Of a stretch of 64,000 bases of DNA, positions 49,187-58,560 are shown piece by piece. Source of the stretch: Phytobacter diazotrophicus (lineage in GTDB: Bacteria > Pseudomonadota > Gammaproteobacteria > Enterobacterales > Enterobacteriaceae). The notes under the pieces were generated by a model, which was not told the DNA's origin, did no database searches, and saw only the letters and a list, made by a program, of their open reading frames with translations. The stretch lies in the NCBI GenBank assembly GCA_004346725.1, contig SMDE01000003.1, positions 310,001-374,000 on the forward strand. The letters run 5' to 3'. A program made the position numbers and the translations under genes. Numbering within the stretch: position 1 is the stretch's first letter; the number at the start of each line of letters is the position of its first letter.

Positions 49187-49251
49187 CGAGGATACTCGCG
49201 CCTTTTGCGATGGTTGCTTGTCGGGGCAGGAAAAAACGTTAACAATTCAGG

Positions 49252-49360
49252 ATATACCCTGAATAATTCAAGTTGCAGGCAGGCGGCAGATGAGAGAATC
49301 CCCGAAGCTTACTGATGTAAGTGACCGGGATGAACGAATCCAGCCAATACACCTGCAGCC
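49252..49360 (+). repeat. Dispersed intergenic repeat, copy C (RSA-like), before sseA
   Basis: It begins ATATACCCTGAATAATTC, continues AAGTTGCAGGCAGGCGGC and GAGAATCCCCG, with a core around CTTACTGATGTAAGTGA, then ends CCAGCCAATACACCTGCAGC. This is the most complete of the four copies. An open frame passes through it into sseA but the true sseA start is downstream. Confidence 0.75.
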
Positions 49361-49394
49361 TGGCGGGTTTCTTGTTGATGACACGGAGGCAACC

Positions 49395-50240
49395 ATGTCC
49401 ACCTCTTTTTTTGTCTCAGCCGACTGGCTGATTGAACACGCCGATGACCCCGAGGTTCAGGTCATCGATGCCCGTATGGCACCTGCAGGCCAGGAACACA
49501 CCCGTAATATGACGGCTGAATACCGCGCCGGGCACATCCCCGGGGCGGTATTTTTTGATATCGAAGCCCTTTCTGACCACACCACTTCGCTGCCTCACAT
49601 GTTACCGCGCCCGGAAGCCTTTGCCGTCGCCATGCGCGAGCTGGGCGTAAGCCACGACAAACATCTGGTGGTCTATGACGAAGGCAATCTCTTCTCCGCC
49701 CCGCGCGCCTGGTGGATGCTGCGTTATTTCGGTGTCGAGCGGGTTTCAATTCTGGCAGGCGGATTCGCAGGCTGGCAGCGCGATGAACTGCCGCTTGAGC
49801 AGGGTGACGCCAACTTGCCGCAATCTGATTTCGAGGTGAAAGTTGACCCATCACTGGTTAAACGCCTGACCGATGTGCTGCTGGTCAGCCACGAGCGTAC
49901 CGCACAGCTTGTGGATGCCCGCCCGGCGGCCCGTTTCAACGCCGAGGTGGATGAACCGCGTGCAGGCCTGAAACGCGGCCATATTCCCGGCGCGCTGAAT
50001 GTGCCGTGGGGCGATCTGGTGGTTAACGGTGAACTAAAAACGACAGACGAGCTGGAGGCCATTTTCACACGTCAGGGCGTTAATCTGCAGGAGCCGATTA
50101 TTGTCAGTTGCGGCTCGGGTGTCACCGCCACTGTCGTCATCCTGGCGCTCACCACGCTCGGCGCAAATAACGTGAAGTTGTACGATGGTTCCTGGAGTGA
50201 ATGGGGCGCGCGCGACGACTTGCCGATTGAACCTGCGTAA
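49395..50240 (+). CDS. sseA: 3-mercaptopyruvate sulfurtransferase SseA
   Basis: Two-domain rhodanese-type enzyme moving sulfur from 3-mercaptopyruvate to thiol acceptors or cyanide. The ATG at 49395 with GGAGG gives 281 residues, the E. coli length; the longer in-frame extension would be translated repeat sequence. The N-terminal inactive rhodanese domain covers residues ~1-140. The C-terminal domain has the catalytic cysteine in SCGSGVTATV (about residue 237), the six-residue MST loop. In E. coli sseA follows yfhM divergently; here the PTS operon stands before it and a codirectional regulator gene begins directly after its stop codon. Confidence 0.96.
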   Translation: MSTSFFVSADWLIEHADDPEVQVIDARMAPAGQEHTRNMTAEYRAGHIPGAVFFDIEALSDHTTSLPHMLPRPEAFAVAMRELGVSHDKHLVVYDEGNLFSAPRAWWMLRYFGVERVSILAGGFAGWQRDELPLEQGDANLPQSDFEVKVDPSLVKRLTDVLLVSHERTAQLVDARPAARFNAEVDEPRAGLKRGHIPGALNVPWGDLVVNGELKTTDELEAIFTRQGVNLQEPIIVSCGSGVTATVVILALTTLGANNVKLYDGSWSEWGARDDLPIEPA

Positions 50241-51014
50241 ATGGATAACCGTTTAGCGCCCCTTTTAACGCGCGGGGAGTCTCTTACCCGCGCCGAATAC
50301 CGGGTCCTCGCCCACCTCACGGATCACCCGCTGCTGGTGGGCAATATCACCGTCCGCGATCTGGCGACGGCGACATTTGTCTCTACTGCCACCATTATGC
50401 GGCTATGCCAGAAACTGGGGTTTAGCGGCTATAGCGAATTTATCTGGCACTGCAAACAGCTTCTGGCCGATACCCCTCATATTCCAGAGCAGGTTACGGG
50501 AAACGGCAATACCCTGCCTGCGCTTTTCCATCAGTTTATGGCGAACTACCAGCAGACCTTTCAGTGGGTAACCGAGGAAAAACGCCAACGGTTCGTCACA
50601 TTACTGCGCGAGAAAGAGAGTTTTTTTCTTTATGGCGCCGGGTTTTCATATCTGTTTGCGGAATACCTGACAAAAAAATTGCAGGTGCTGGGCAAGACGG
50701 CATTTATCTCTGGCCCCGGCGACAGCCGTAATATCTTCCTCAGCAACGCGGCGCGTTACCAGGTGTTTATCGCCGTCTCACGTAGCGGCGAAACGGAACA
50801 GGTTCTGGATAAAGCGCGTATTGCACAGAATGTCGGTATGACAGTAATCGCCTTTACTCGCGCCTCGGCGAATACGCTGGCAAACCTCGCGGATTTGCAT
50901 TTTGCGTTGTATGACGAAGCGGTGCATTTTGCCGCCGAAGCGGCCGGGGTAACGTCGTTTGAGTCGAATCTGGTGTTACTGATGGATTTACTGCTACTGG
51001 AAGCGACGGGCTAA
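50241..51014 (+). CDS. MurR/RpiR-family transcriptional regulator
   Basis: 257-residue regulator: an N-terminal RpiR helix-turn-helix (residues ~18-78, TVRDLATATFVSTATIMRLCQKLGF) and a C-terminal SIS sugar-phosphate domain (residues ~115-240, with YGAGFSYLFAEYL and SRSGETEQVLDKA). The ATG immediately follows the sseA stop (TAAATG), so the two are probably co-translated. Such proteins often sit next to PTS-GH4 operons (for example GlvR with glv), so it probably controls the alpha-glucoside operon on the far side of sseA, binding a phosphorylated sugar as effector. It is not found here in E. coli K-12. Confidence 0.88.
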   Translation: MDNRLAPLLTRGESLTRAEYRVLAHLTDHPLLVGNITVRDLATATFVSTATIMRLCQKLGFSGYSEFIWHCKQLLADTPHIPEQVTGNGNTLPALFHQFMANYQQTFQWVTEEKRQRFVTLLREKESFFLYGAGFSYLFAEYLTKKLQVLGKTAFISGPGDSRNIFLSNAARYQVFIAVSRSGETEQVLDKARIAQNVGMTVIAFTRASANTLANLADLHFALYDEAVHFAAEAAGVTSFESNLVLLMDLLLLEATG

Positions 51015-51027
51015 GCCCGTCGACGTA

Positions 51028-51831
51028 TCAGATAATGCGGTTGTTCTTCAGATCGCGCAGGAAACTGCCCCAGCGGCGCTCATAGAAGGGGGTAATATGG
51101 GCAATCATAAAATGGCTGACCCCGTGTTCCCCTTTTACTACCTGGCAAATATCCACCGGCTCATCACCCGGTAAGGTATCCATTGCCACACTGCCTGCCG
51201 CCTCAATCACGCTCTCAATGTCGCCTTCGGCTTCAATACCAATCAGCAGGTTCGGCTGGGCATCATTTTTCTCTTTGATAGAGCAAAGATACGCACATTT
51301 CACGTGGTTGATGGTCGAGAACAATTTGGTCAACGAATCGATCATTTGCGCGGGCGGCTCTGCTACTTCGGACAACAGCAGCGACATGCCGCCTTCCAGC
51401 ACTTCCTGCTGGCTTAACGGACTGTCATCTTTACCCACCAGATGGCTGATTTCACGCGGCGTGAGCTCTTTCCCGGTCGGTAACTTCGCATTGAGGAACA
51501 GCGTCTCACCGAGCGTCATTTCAAATAGCGTACGCGCAGGCATCACCACAAATGCCTGCTCCGTTTCCACCGCCTGCTGCAGGGCTTCGAGGGAGGTGAA
51601 AAAGGGGATCACCGACTGGCCGTCGTCCTTTTCCCAGTGCTGTAGATCCAACGCGCTGTCTTCAACAATGGCTTCATCTTCCGCGGCAGTGCCTGGCACC
51701 CAAACAGTGGATTCCAGCAGTTTGCGGAAAAATGCCGGGCGATAAGCCGGCTCGGTCGCCGCTTTTTCCAGCAGGCTATCGAGAGTTTCAGGCTCGTGAT
51801 GATGGTCGTGATCGTGGTCTGAATGAGACAT
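51028..51831 (-). CDS. sseB: Enhanced serine-sensitivity protein SseB, with His-rich N terminus
   Basis: Protein of the SseB family, linked in E. coli to serine sensitivity when overexpressed; molecular role unknown. The ATG at 51831 gives 267 residues; a further extension passes into the repeat before pepB and is rejected. Residues ~20-267 are collinear with E. coli SseB (LLEKAATEPAYRPAFFRKLLES; SALDLQHWEK; TLFEMTLGETLFLNAKLPTGKE). The first ~13 residues are different, MSHSDHDHDHHHE, a run of His and Asp that could bind metal. It converges on the rpiR-type gene and lies downstream of pepB beyond a long palindromic repeat. Confidence 0.94.
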   Translation of the reverse strand: MSHSDHDHDHHHEPETLDSLLEKAATEPAYRPAFFRKLLESTVWVPGTAAEDEAIVEDSALDLQHWEKDDGQSVIPFFTSLEALQQAVETEQAFVVMPARTLFEMTLGETLFLNAKLPTGKELTPREISHLVGKDDSPLSQQEVLEGGMSLLLSEVAEPPAQMIDSLTKLFSTINHVKCAYLCSIKEKNDAQPNLLIGIEAEGDIESVIEAAGSVAMDTLPGDEPVDICQVVKGEHGVSHFMIAHITPFYERRWGSFLRDLKNNRII

Positions 51832-51859
51832 AAATTTTACTGTTCGTTTAAGCTGTTTG

Positions 51860-51953
51860 ATGCCCTCACCCCGGCCCTCTCCCACAGAGAGGGGGGACGG
51901 CCTGCACCGTACAACCCCCTCCCCCCTTTGGGGAGAAGGTCAGGATGAGGGGA
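51860..51953. repeat. Long imperfect palindromic repeat between sseB and pepB
   Basis: About 95 bases with outer arms CCCTCACCCC at the left and GGATGAGGGG at the right and two inner stems (CCCTCTCCCA/AGAGAGGGG and CCCCTCC/GGGGAG). Similar GC-rich CCCTCACCC palindromes are scattered in many proteobacterial genomes; this copy fills the sseB-pepB gap. Confidence 0.65.
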
Positions 51954-51956
51954 AAA

Positions 51957-53246
51957 TTACTTCGCGGTCAACAGATTCGCGATGGCACGCACGCCAAGGC
52001 CCGTCGCACCCGCGGCCCACTGCTCCACCGCCGCTTTACGATAGGTCGCAGAGCAGTCGATATGCAGCCAGCCCTGCTGATAATTTTCCACAAAATGCGA
52101 CAGGAAACCTGCCGCCGTGCTTGCCCCTGCCGGGAACGCCGCGCCAGCGGTGTTATTCAGCTCGGCAAAGTTTGACGGTAGCTGATTACGGTGAAATTCC
52201 GCCAGCGGCAAACGCCAGAACGGCTCGTTTTCCGCCGCAGCGCTGGTCAGTAAACGGTTTGCCAGTTTGTCATCGAAGCTAAACAGCGCATGATAGTCAT
52301 TACCCAATGCGGTTTTGGCAGCCCCGGTCAGGGTCGCGGCATCGATGATAAATTGCGGTTTCTGCGCGGAGGCATTAATCAGACCGTCTGCCAGCACCAG
52401 ACGCCCTTCCGCATCGGTGTTCATGACTTCTACGGTTTTGCCGTTGCGGTAGCGGATGATATCGCCCAGCTTGAAGGCGTTGCCGCTGACCATGTTATCC
52501 GCGCAGCACAAGTAAAGTTTCACCCGCTTTTTCAGGCCGCGCGTAATCGCAAATGCCAGTGCGCCGGTCACCAGCGCAGCGCCGCCCATATCGGATTTCA
52601 TCGAATCCATAAACGCGGTCTGCTTGATGCTATAACCACCGGAATCGAAGGTAATGCCTTTACCGACCAGGCAGGCATAGATTGGCGCTTCTACATCGCC
52701 CGTCGGATTATAATCCAGCGACAGCAGGACCGGCGGACGTTCAGAACCGCGCCCGACAGTATGGATGCCCATATACCCTTTTTCGCGCAGATCTTCACCT
52801 TTCACGATCCGGTAAGAGACCGCCTCGCCGCCCACGTCATTGAGCAGATCCACAGCGCGTTGCGCCAGTTGTTCCGGCCCGAGATCTTCTGCTGGCGCAT
52901 TGATGATGTCACGCACCCAGTCGATAGTTTTCAGACGGCTGTCGAGCTCTTTTTGATCGGACTCTGATAAGGTCGGCCACTCAACATTGCGCGTCCCTTT
53001 CGGCCCTTTGTAACCAGCCCAGAACGCCCAACTGCGATCCGCGTTCCAGCCTTCACCGCTCAGCGCGACATGCTTTATGCCCATGCCATCAATTTTGCGC
53101 GCGGCGCGCTGGATTAAGCCCGTGTCATCTTTACCGGTCAGGTGCAGGGTGATGCCGTCGTTATTAATACTGTAGAGCGCTTTTTCGCCCCAACGAGCGT
53201 CTGCGCCCTGGGTCGTCAGCGTAATTTTCATCGCTTCTGTTGTCAT
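51957..53246 (-). CDS. pepB: Peptidase B (M17 leucyl aminopeptidase family) PepB
   Basis: Cytoplasmic, probably hexameric, metal-dependent aminopeptidase for peptide turnover. 429 residues. The ATG at 53246 has AAGGA before it. The M17 metal and catalytic motifs are present: [13 protein letters not shown] (around residue 193) with the Lys, SDMGGAA, and the signature [10 protein letters not shown] (around 269). E. coli has the same gene next to the isc operon. A clear terminator after iscX separates it from the isc genes upstream, so it may have its own promoter. Confidence 0.97.
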   Translation of the reverse strand: MTTEAMKITLTTQGADARWGEKALYSINNDGITLHLTGKDDTGLIQRAARKIDGMGIKHVALSGEGWNADRSWAFWAGYKGPKGTRNVEWPTLSESDQKELDSRLKTIDWVRDIINAPAEDLGPEQLAQRAVDLLNDVGGEAVSYRIVKGEDLREKGYMGIHTVGRGSERPPVLLSLDYNPTGDVEAPIYACLVGKGITFDSGGYSIKQTAFMDSMKSDMGGAALVTGALAFAITRGLKKRVKLYLCCADNMVSGNAFKLGDIIRYRNGKTVEVMNTDAEGRLVLADGLINASAQKPQFIIDAATLTGAAKTALGNDYHALFSFDDKLANRLLTSAAAENEPFWRLPLAEFHRNQLPSNFAELNNTAGAAFPAGASTAAGFLSHFVENYQQGWLHIDCSATYRKAAVEQWAAGATGLGVRAIANLLTAK

Positions 53247-53273
53247 TGTTGTGTCCTTTAGCGCATGGGATAT

Positions 53274-53301
53274 GAAAACGGGCCGCCAGAAGGCAGCCCG
53301 T
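53274..53301 (-). terminator. isc operon terminator after iscX
   Basis: ACGGGCtGCC pairs with GGCgGCCCGT around a four-base loop and on the minus strand runs into TTTTC. It lies six bases past the iscX stop codon, separating the isc operon from pepB. Confidence 0.8.
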
Positions 53302-53306
53302 CGATA

Positions 53307-53507
53307 TCAAGATGCTTCATCTAACCAGACTAGCAGAATTGCTTCGAGAATCTTTTCGTTCGATGCGTTCGGATCGTCATCAAAATCTTCCAGATCGCAA
53401 ATCCACTGGTGCATATCGGTGAAGCGGACAGTTCTCGGATCGAGATCCGGGTTAGCGTCATACAGCGCCTCGCCGATCTCGCGACTGTCGGTCCATTTCA
53501 GTGCCAT
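53307..53507 (-). CDS. iscX: Fe-S cluster assembly adaptor IscX
   Basis: 66-residue acidic protein (YfhJ) that binds IscS and iron and modulates the rate of Fe-S cluster formation. The ATG at 53507 gives the usual length; a much longer frame overlapping fdx is a shadow. Typical features are the HTH-like fold [24 protein letters not shown] and the acidic stretch [11 protein letters not shown]. It lies one base after fdx and is the last gene of the operon. Confidence 0.97.
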   Translation of the reverse strand: MALKWTDSREIGEALYDANPDLDPRTVRFTDMHQWICDLEDFDDDPNASNEKILEAILLVWLDEAS

Positions 53508-53508
53508 A

Positions 53509-53844
53509 TTAATGCTCCCGGGCGTGGTTGATAGTGTAACGCGGGATCTCCACAACCAGATCTTCGTCGGTGACACGCGCCTGGCAACCCAGGCGACTTT
53601 CCGGCTCCAGACCCCAGGCTTTATCCAGCATGTCGTCTTCGTCTTCGCTGCTTTCCGGCAACGAATCAAACCCTTCACGCACGACACAGTGGCAGGTGGT
53701 ACAGGCGCAGGATTTCTCACAGGCGTGTTCAATCTCAATACCGCCACGCAGGGCTACATCAAGAATGGTCTCGCCGCTCTTAGCTTCCAGAACTGCGCCA
53801 TCGGGACAGAGGTCCTGATGAGGCAGAAAAACGATCTTTGGCAT
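53509..53844 (-). CDS. fdx: Isc-type [2Fe-2S] ferredoxin Fdx
   Basis: Electron donor for Fe-S cluster assembly on IscU. 111 residues, as in E. coli. The [2Fe-2S] ligands are the cysteines in [11 protein letters not shown] (about residues 42, 48 and 51) plus a fourth in the HCVV-to-GCQARV part (Cys ~87). The acidic segment [15 protein letters not shown] precedes it. The start lies one base after the hscA stop, in the tight hscA-fdx-iscX run. Confidence 0.98.
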   Translation of the reverse strand: MPKIVFLPHQDLCPDGAVLEAKSGETILDVALRGGIEIEHACEKSCACTTCHCVVREGFDSLPESSEDEDDMLDKAWGLEPESRLGCQARVTDEDLVVEIPRYTINHAREH

Positions 53845-53845
53845 G

Positions 53846-55696
53846 TTAAACCTCGTCGACGGAATGGCCTTTTAACGCGGTGCGCACGGATTGATCCATG
53901 CGGCGCGCGGCGAATTCCTGGGTTTGTTTGTCTAGATTTTTAATGGCTTGTTCGATGGCATCAGTATCATCGCCGTTAGCAACCGCACTTAACTGTGCGA
54001 TAGCCTCGTCGATAACCGTCCGCTCTGCGGCGCTTAACAGCGCGGCATCTGTCGCCAGCGCACCGTTCAGGCTTTCCAGTACGCGGGCAGCTTCCACTTT
54101 TTGTTCGGCCAGCATACGCGCTTTCACGTCCTGCTCAGCGAAGCTCATGGAATCTTTAATCATGGTGGCGATTTCGTTGTCGGTCAGACCGTAGGATGGC
54201 TTGACCTGGATAGCCGCTTCAACGCCGGTGGATTTCTCCATCGCCGTCACGCTGAGCAGGCCGTCCGCATCCACCTGGAAAGTAACACGGATATGGGCGC
54301 CACCCGCTGGCATCGCCGGGATACCACGCAGCGCAAAACGCGCCAGCGAACGGCAATCCTGCACCAGTTCGCGCTCGCCCTGCATTACGTGGATAGACAT
54401 GGCCGTTTGACCATCTTTGAAGGTGGTGAACTCCTGCGCACGCGCCACCGGAATGGTGGTATTACGCGGGATAACTTTTTCCACCAGCCCACCCATGGTT
54501 TCCAGGCCAAGCGACAGCGGGATCACATCCAGCAGCAGCATGTCGCTGTCTGGCTTATTGCCCACCAGAATATCGGCCTGGATCGCCGCGCCAATCGCGA
54601 CAACTTTATCCGGGTCGATGGAGGTCAGCGGCGTACGACCAAAAAACTCACCCACTTGCTCGCGAACCAGAGGTACCCGCGTGGAGCCGCCCACCATGAC
54701 CACTTCCAGCACTTCGTTAGGCTCAACGCCCGCATCTTTCAGCGCGCGACGGCAAGAAAGCAAGGTACGTTTGACCAGCGTCGAAATCAGCGCTTCGAAC
54801 TGTTCACGGGTCACTGTGCCCTGCCAGCCAGCCACCTCAACGGTGACGGACGCGGCATCGCTCAGCGCAATTTTTGCGGCAATAGCGGCGTCAAGCAGTT
54901 CACGCTGCAGACGGTTGTCGCCATGCTGAGGCAGGTTCGCCTGCTCGCGGATAAAATCTGCCAGCAGATGATCAAAGTCATCGCCGCCCAGCGCGGAATC
55001 ACCGCCGGTGGCCAGCACTTCAAACACCCCGCGACTTAAGCGCAGAATGGAAATATCAAAGGTACCGCCACCCAGATCGTAAACGGCAATCACCCCCTCT
55101 TTCCCGGAGTCCAGGCCATAGGCAATCGCCGCTGCGGTCGGTTCGTTGAGCAAACGCAGAACATGAAGGCCCGCCAGGCGCGCGGCATCTTTGGTACCCT
55201 GACGCTGCGCATCATCAAAATATGCCGGAACGGTGATAACCACGCCGTCCAGCTCGCCAGACAGGGATTCCTGCGCGCGCAGCGCAAGGGATTTCAGGAT
55301 ATCAGCAGAGACGCGGATCGGGTTTATCAGCCCCGCGCTGGTGGCAATCATCGGCAGACCGTTCTCGCTTGCCTGCAATTGATACGGCAGATGCGGGTAA
55401 CGTGCCTGGATGTCGCTCAGCGCGCGGCCCAGCATACGTTTTACGGAACTGATGGTATTAACCGGATCCTGTGCGGCGTTAGCACGCGCGTCATAACCCA
55501 CGGTATGTTCGGTGGCTGAATAGTGCACAACCGAAGGTAACAGATGACGCCCGGCGCTATCGGCAAGGGTCTCAGCCTGGCCGCTGCGTACAGTAGCAAC
55601 CAGAGAATTGGTGGTGCCTAAATCGATGCCTGCCGCCAGACGACGCTGATGCGGCGCGGCACTCAAACCAGGCTCACTAATTTGTAATAAGGCCAT
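53846..55696 (-). CDS. hscA: Fe-S-specific Hsp70 chaperone HscA
   Basis: ATP-dependent chaperone that, with HscB, releases the cluster from IscU to target apoproteins. 616 residues. The nucleotide-binding domain has [11 protein letters not shown] (residues ~25-35), [14 protein letters not shown] and [13 protein letters not shown]. The peptide-binding domain (from ~390) should recognise the LPPVK motif of IscU. It lies 18 bases after hscB and one base before fdx. Confidence 0.98.
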   Translation of the reverse strand: MALLQISEPGLSAAPHQRRLAAGIDLGTTNSLVATVRSGQAETLADSAGRHLLPSVVHYSATEHTVGYDARANAAQDPVNTISSVKRMLGRALSDIQARYPHLPYQLQASENGLPMIATSAGLINPIRVSADILKSLALRAQESLSGELDGVVITVPAYFDDAQRQGTKDAARLAGLHVLRLLNEPTAAAIAYGLDSGKEGVIAVYDLGGGTFDISILRLSRGVFEVLATGGDSALGGDDFDHLLADFIREQANLPQHGDNRLQRELLDAAIAAKIALSDAASVTVEVAGWQGTVTREQFEALISTLVKRTLLSCRRALKDAGVEPNEVLEVVMVGGSTRVPLVREQVGEFFGRTPLTSIDPDKVVAIGAAIQADILVGNKPDSDMLLLDVIPLSLGLETMGGLVEKVIPRNTTIPVARAQEFTTFKDGQTAMSIHVMQGERELVQDCRSLARFALRGIPAMPAGGAHIRVTFQVDADGLLSVTAMEKSTGVEAAIQVKPSYGLTDNEIATMIKDSMSFAEQDVKARMLAEQKVEAARVLESLNGALATDAALLSAAERTVIDEAIAQLSAVANGDDTDAIEQAIKNLDKQTQEFAARRMDQSVRTALKGHSVDEV

Positions 55697-55714
55697 CTTG
55701 TGCTTCCAGAAAAA

Positions 55715-56230
55715 TTAAAAACCGAGCAGTTTTTCTTCGAGTTGTTCTATTGAGCTGCGCAGTTTATCGAGAAAACGCAGTTTACGCACGGTATCCGCCG
55801 CGACATCCCACGTTTCAGTATTCAGTTGTTCAATCAGTTGCTGATGGCGGGAATCAAACATACCTTTCACGCGTTTGCTAAAGCTTTCCAGACGCGCCTG
55901 ATCCCGCGCCTGTTCAATCTCATCAAGCTCTTCGCGCAACTCCAGTTGTTCCATCAGAAAAGCGGTATCGCGCACCGTATGCTGTTCGCTGGCGAGATCG
56001 AAGCCATGCAGTGAAAGGAGATATTCCGCGCGGTTCAGCGGGCTACGCAGCGTCTGCCATGCCTGATTGATGGTTGCAGACTGCTGCAGCGCAGCCAGTT
56101 GTTCTGCCTGGGTTCCGCTGGCGAATTTATCCGGATGGTATTGACGCTGCAGATCCTGGTAACGTGACGCCAGCGCCTGAATGTCAATCTGATAGTGGGC
56201 GGATAACCCAAAGAGCGTGAAGTAATCCAT
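55715..56230 (-). CDS. hscB: J-domain co-chaperone HscB
   Basis: Hsp40-like partner that brings IscU-cluster to HscA and stimulates its ATPase. The ATG at 56230 ([16 protein letters not shown]) gives 171 residues, the E. coli length; a 12-residue extension is rejected. The J-domain HPD is in [10 protein letters not shown] (residues ~32-34). The C-terminal helical bundle (residues ~85-171) binds IscU. The preceding 122-base gap after iscA contains a strong hairpin. Confidence 0.98.
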   Translation of the reverse strand: MDYFTLFGLSAHYQIDIQALASRYQDLQRQYHPDKFASGTQAEQLAALQQSATINQAWQTLRSPLNRAEYLLSLHGFDLASEQHTVRDTAFLMEQLELREELDEIEQARDQARLESFSKRVKGMFDSRHQQLIEQLNTETWDVAADTVRKLRFLDKLRSSIEQLEEKLLGF

Positions 56231-56272
56231 AGCAATCTCGGAATAGCCTGCTAAAACAAACCCCACGCACAG

Positions 56273-56319
56273 TCACACTCTGCGTCCTTCACGCTGACTC
56301 AGCGCGAAGGATGTGAGTC
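56273..56319 (-). other. Long stem in the iscA-hscB intercistronic gap
   Basis: The minus-strand RNA can form an imperfect stem of about 20 pairs (arms ATCCTTCGCGCT and AGCGTGAAGGA and neighbours) around a small loop, with outer CCCCACC/GTGGGG possible. There is no T-run, so a processing or stabilising role in the isc transcript is more likely than termination. Confidence 0.5.
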
Positions 56320-56352
56320 TTTTCTATGGTGGGGCTTATCGGTGAAATGCAA

Positions 56353-56676
56353 TTACACGTTAAAGCTTTCGCCGCAACCGCACTCGTCTTTGACGTTCGG
56401 GTTGGTGAACTTAAACCCTTCGTTCAGGCCTTCTTTAACGAAATCCAGTTGCGTGCCATCAAGGAATTGCAGGCTCTTGCCGTCGATAACGACCTTCACA
56501 CCTTTATCTTCGAACACGGTGTCTTCCGCCGAGGGTTCGTCAACAAATTCCAGTACGTAGGCCATGCCAGAACAACCAGAGGTTCTGACCCCCAGACGCA
56601 GGCCAAACCCTTTACCGCGGTTGGCCAAAAAGTTATTCACTCGCGTTGCAGCACTGTCGCTCAGGGTAATCGACAT
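56353..56676 (-). CDS. iscA: A-type Fe-S carrier IscA
   Basis: Carries assembled clusters to [4Fe-4S] apoproteins. 107 residues, the usual length. The three conserved cysteines are in TSGCSGMAY (Cys ~35) and at the C terminus in ECGCGESF (Cys ~99 and ~101). It lies 13 bases after iscU. The 122-base gap after it, before hscB, is longer than the others in the operon. Confidence 0.98.
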   Translation of the reverse strand: MSITLSDSAATRVNNFLANRGKGFGLRLGVRTSGCSGMAYVLEFVDEPSAEDTVFEDKGVKVVIDGKSLQFLDGTQLDFVKEGLNEGFKFTNPNVKDECGCGESFNV

Positions 56677-56689
56677 ACAATGCCCTCAA

Positions 56690-57076
56690 TTATTTTGCTT
56701 CACGTTTACTTTTGTAGTCCGCAATTGCGGCCTTAATCGCATCTTCCGCCAGAATAGAGCAGTGGATTTTTACCGGCGGCAATTCCAGCTCTTCGGCAAT
56801 GTCAGTGTTTTTAATTGCCTGCGCTTCATCCAGGGACTTGCCTTTTACCCACTCGGTGACGAGTGAACTGGAGGCGATTGCCGAACCGCAACCGTAGGTC
56901 TTGAAGCGCGCGTCCTCAATGATACCTTCATTGTTGACTTTGATCTGCAACTTCATTACGTCGCCACAGGCTGGCGCACCCACCATACCGCTACCAACGC
57001 TCTCATCGCTGTTGTCGAAAGAGCCGACGTTGCGCGGGTTTTCGTAGTGATCGATTACTTTTTCGCTGTAAGCCAT
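56690..57076 (-). CDS. iscU: Fe-S cluster assembly scaffold IscU
   Basis: Scaffold on which new [2Fe-2S] clusters are built with sulfur from IscS. 128 residues, as in E. coli. Cluster ligands are seen in GAPACGDVM (Cys ~37), YGCGSAIAS (Cys ~63) and KIHCSILAEDA (Cys ~106). The HscA recognition motif LPPVK precedes the last one. It lies 27 bases after iscS. Confidence 0.98.
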   Translation of the reverse strand: MAYSEKVIDHYENPRNVGSFDNSDESVGSGMVGAPACGDVMKLQIKVNNEGIIEDARFKTYGCGSAIASSSLVTEWVKGKSLDEAQAIKNTDIAEELELPPVKIHCSILAEDAIKAAIADYKSKREAK

Positions 57077-57103
57077 GTTCTGTTCTCCTGATTCCGCTAC
57101 CGA

Positions 57104-58318
57104 TTAGTGATGTGACCATTCAATGGTGTTCAAATCCACGCCCTGTTTGAACATTTCCCACAGTGGAGAAAGCTCGCGCAGACGACCAATGGAGTTGCGA
57201 ACCAGCTTGATGGCGTAGTCAATCTCTTCTTCGGTAGTGAAACGACCTAAAGAGAAACGAATAGAGCTGTGTGCCAGCTCGTCAGTCATGCCCAGCGCAC
57301 GCAGCACGTAAGAGGGCTCCAGGCTCGCCGAAGTACAGGCAGAACCAGAGGAAACCGCCAGGTCTTTGAGCGCCATGATCAGCGACTCGCCTTCAACGTA
57401 GTTAAAGCTGACGTTGAGGATGTTCGGTGCGCCCTGGTCGAGATCGCCGTTCAGGTAGACCTCTTCCATATCTTTCACGCCGTCCCACAGACGGTTACGC
57501 AGACCGCGCAGACGCGCCATCTCGGTTTCCATCTCTTCTTTGGCGATACGGTAAGCTTCACCCATGCCGACAATCTGATGTACTGGCAGGGTACCGGAAC
57601 GCATGCCGCGCTCGTGACCGCCGCCGTGCATCTGTGCTTCGATGCGAATACGCGGTTTACGACGCACATACAGCGCGCCAATCCCTTTCGGGCCATAGAT
57701 TTTGTGGCCGGAGAAGGACATCAGATCCACTTTCAACTGGCTCAGGTCGATAGGCAGTTTGCCCACGCTCTGGGTCGCATCAACGTGGTAGATAATGCCG
57801 CGCGCACGGCACATTTCGCCGATGGTCGCGATATCCTGTACCACACCGATTTCGTTGTTCACGTGCATAATGGAGACGAGAATGGTGTCGTCACGCATGG
57901 CCGCTTCGAGCTCTTTCAGGTCGATGATGCCGTTGCGCTGAGGCGCCAGATAGGTCACGTCGAAACCTTCACGCTCGAGCTGACGGCAGGTGTCCAGCAC
58001 GGCTTTGTGTTCGGTTTTACTGGTGATGATGTGCTTGCCTTTTTTCTGATAGAAGTTGGCCGCACCTTTGATCGCCAGGTTATCGGATTCGGTCGCGCCA
58101 GAGGTGAAAACTATTTCACGCGGATCGGCACCAACCAGCTCAGCAATCTGATTACGGGCGATATCAACCGCCTCCTCAGCTTGCCAGCCAAAACGGTGAG
58201 AACGAGAAGCTGGGTTACCAAAAGTCCCGTCCAGAGTCAGACACTGCATCATTTTCTCAGCAACACGCGGATCCACCGGCGTCGTTGCGGAGTAATCGAG
58301 ATAGATCGGTAATTTCAT
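57104..58318 (-). CDS. iscS: Cysteine desulfurase IscS
   Basis: PLP-dependent enzyme that takes sulfur from cysteine and delivers it to IscU, TusA, ThiI and others. The ATG at 58318 ([16 protein letters not shown]) gives 404 residues, as in E. coli; an eight-residue extension is rejected. The PLP lysine is in [12 protein letters not shown] (Lys ~206) and the persulfide cysteine in [12 protein letters not shown] (Cys ~328). The 242-base gap between iscR and iscS is long and contains a dispersed repeat, which may affect the iscR/iscSUA balance. Confidence 0.98.
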   Translation of the reverse strand: MKLPIYLDYSATTPVDPRVAEKMMQCLTLDGTFGNPASRSHRFGWQAEEAVDIARNQIAELVGADPREIVFTSGATESDNLAIKGAANFYQKKGKHIITSKTEHKAVLDTCRQLEREGFDVTYLAPQRNGIIDLKELEAAMRDDTILVSIMHVNNEIGVVQDIATIGEMCRARGIIYHVDATQSVGKLPIDLSQLKVDLMSFSGHKIYGPKGIGALYVRRKPRIRIEAQMHGGGHERGMRSGTLPVHQIVGMGEAYRIAKEEMETEMARLRGLRNRLWDGVKDMEEVYLNGDLDQGAPNILNVSFNYVEGESLIMALKDLAVSSGSACTSASLEPSYVLRALGMTDELAHSSIRFSLGRFTTEEEIDYAIKLVRNSIGRLRELSPLWEMFKQGVDLNTIEWSHH

Positions 58319-58440
58319 TGCTCTATAAACTCCGTACATCACTCAATGCAATGAATCAGGCTACCGGCTGGATGTACGACCGTTTATACGGGGTGACGGA
58401 TCACCCCGGCCTGATTCTGAATTCTTATAGTGTTTTAACC

Positions 58441-58538
58441 TAACTGTTTTGCGGTGCGGCAAGGCGGCAGGCTTGTGAATGCCCAGGTGCTTACATAAGT
58501 AAGCGCCTGGGTTAAACAAGTGCGGCCAACGCAGCAGC
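58441..58538 (+). repeat. Dispersed intergenic repeat, copy D (RSA-like), between iscR and iscS
   Basis: It reads GGCAAGGCGGCAGGC, then a near-perfect palindrome CCCAGGTGCTTACATAAG...CGCCTGGG (58482-58510), then GCGGCCAACGCAGC. The matching left and right modules seen in copies A-C are kept. As RNA on the minus strand the palindrome would form a strong hairpin between iscR and iscS. Confidence 0.7.
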
Positions 58539-58560
58539 GCCCCGAAACAGGACGGGTAAA

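Noticed and set aside
49290-49394. N-terminal extension of sseA
   Set aside because: The extra codons are the dispersed repeat; the ATG at 49395 has GGAGG and gives the standard 281 residues.
51028-51885. Longer SseB starting at 51885
   Set aside because: The extra residues come from the GC-rich palindromic repeat, with no ribosome-binding site.
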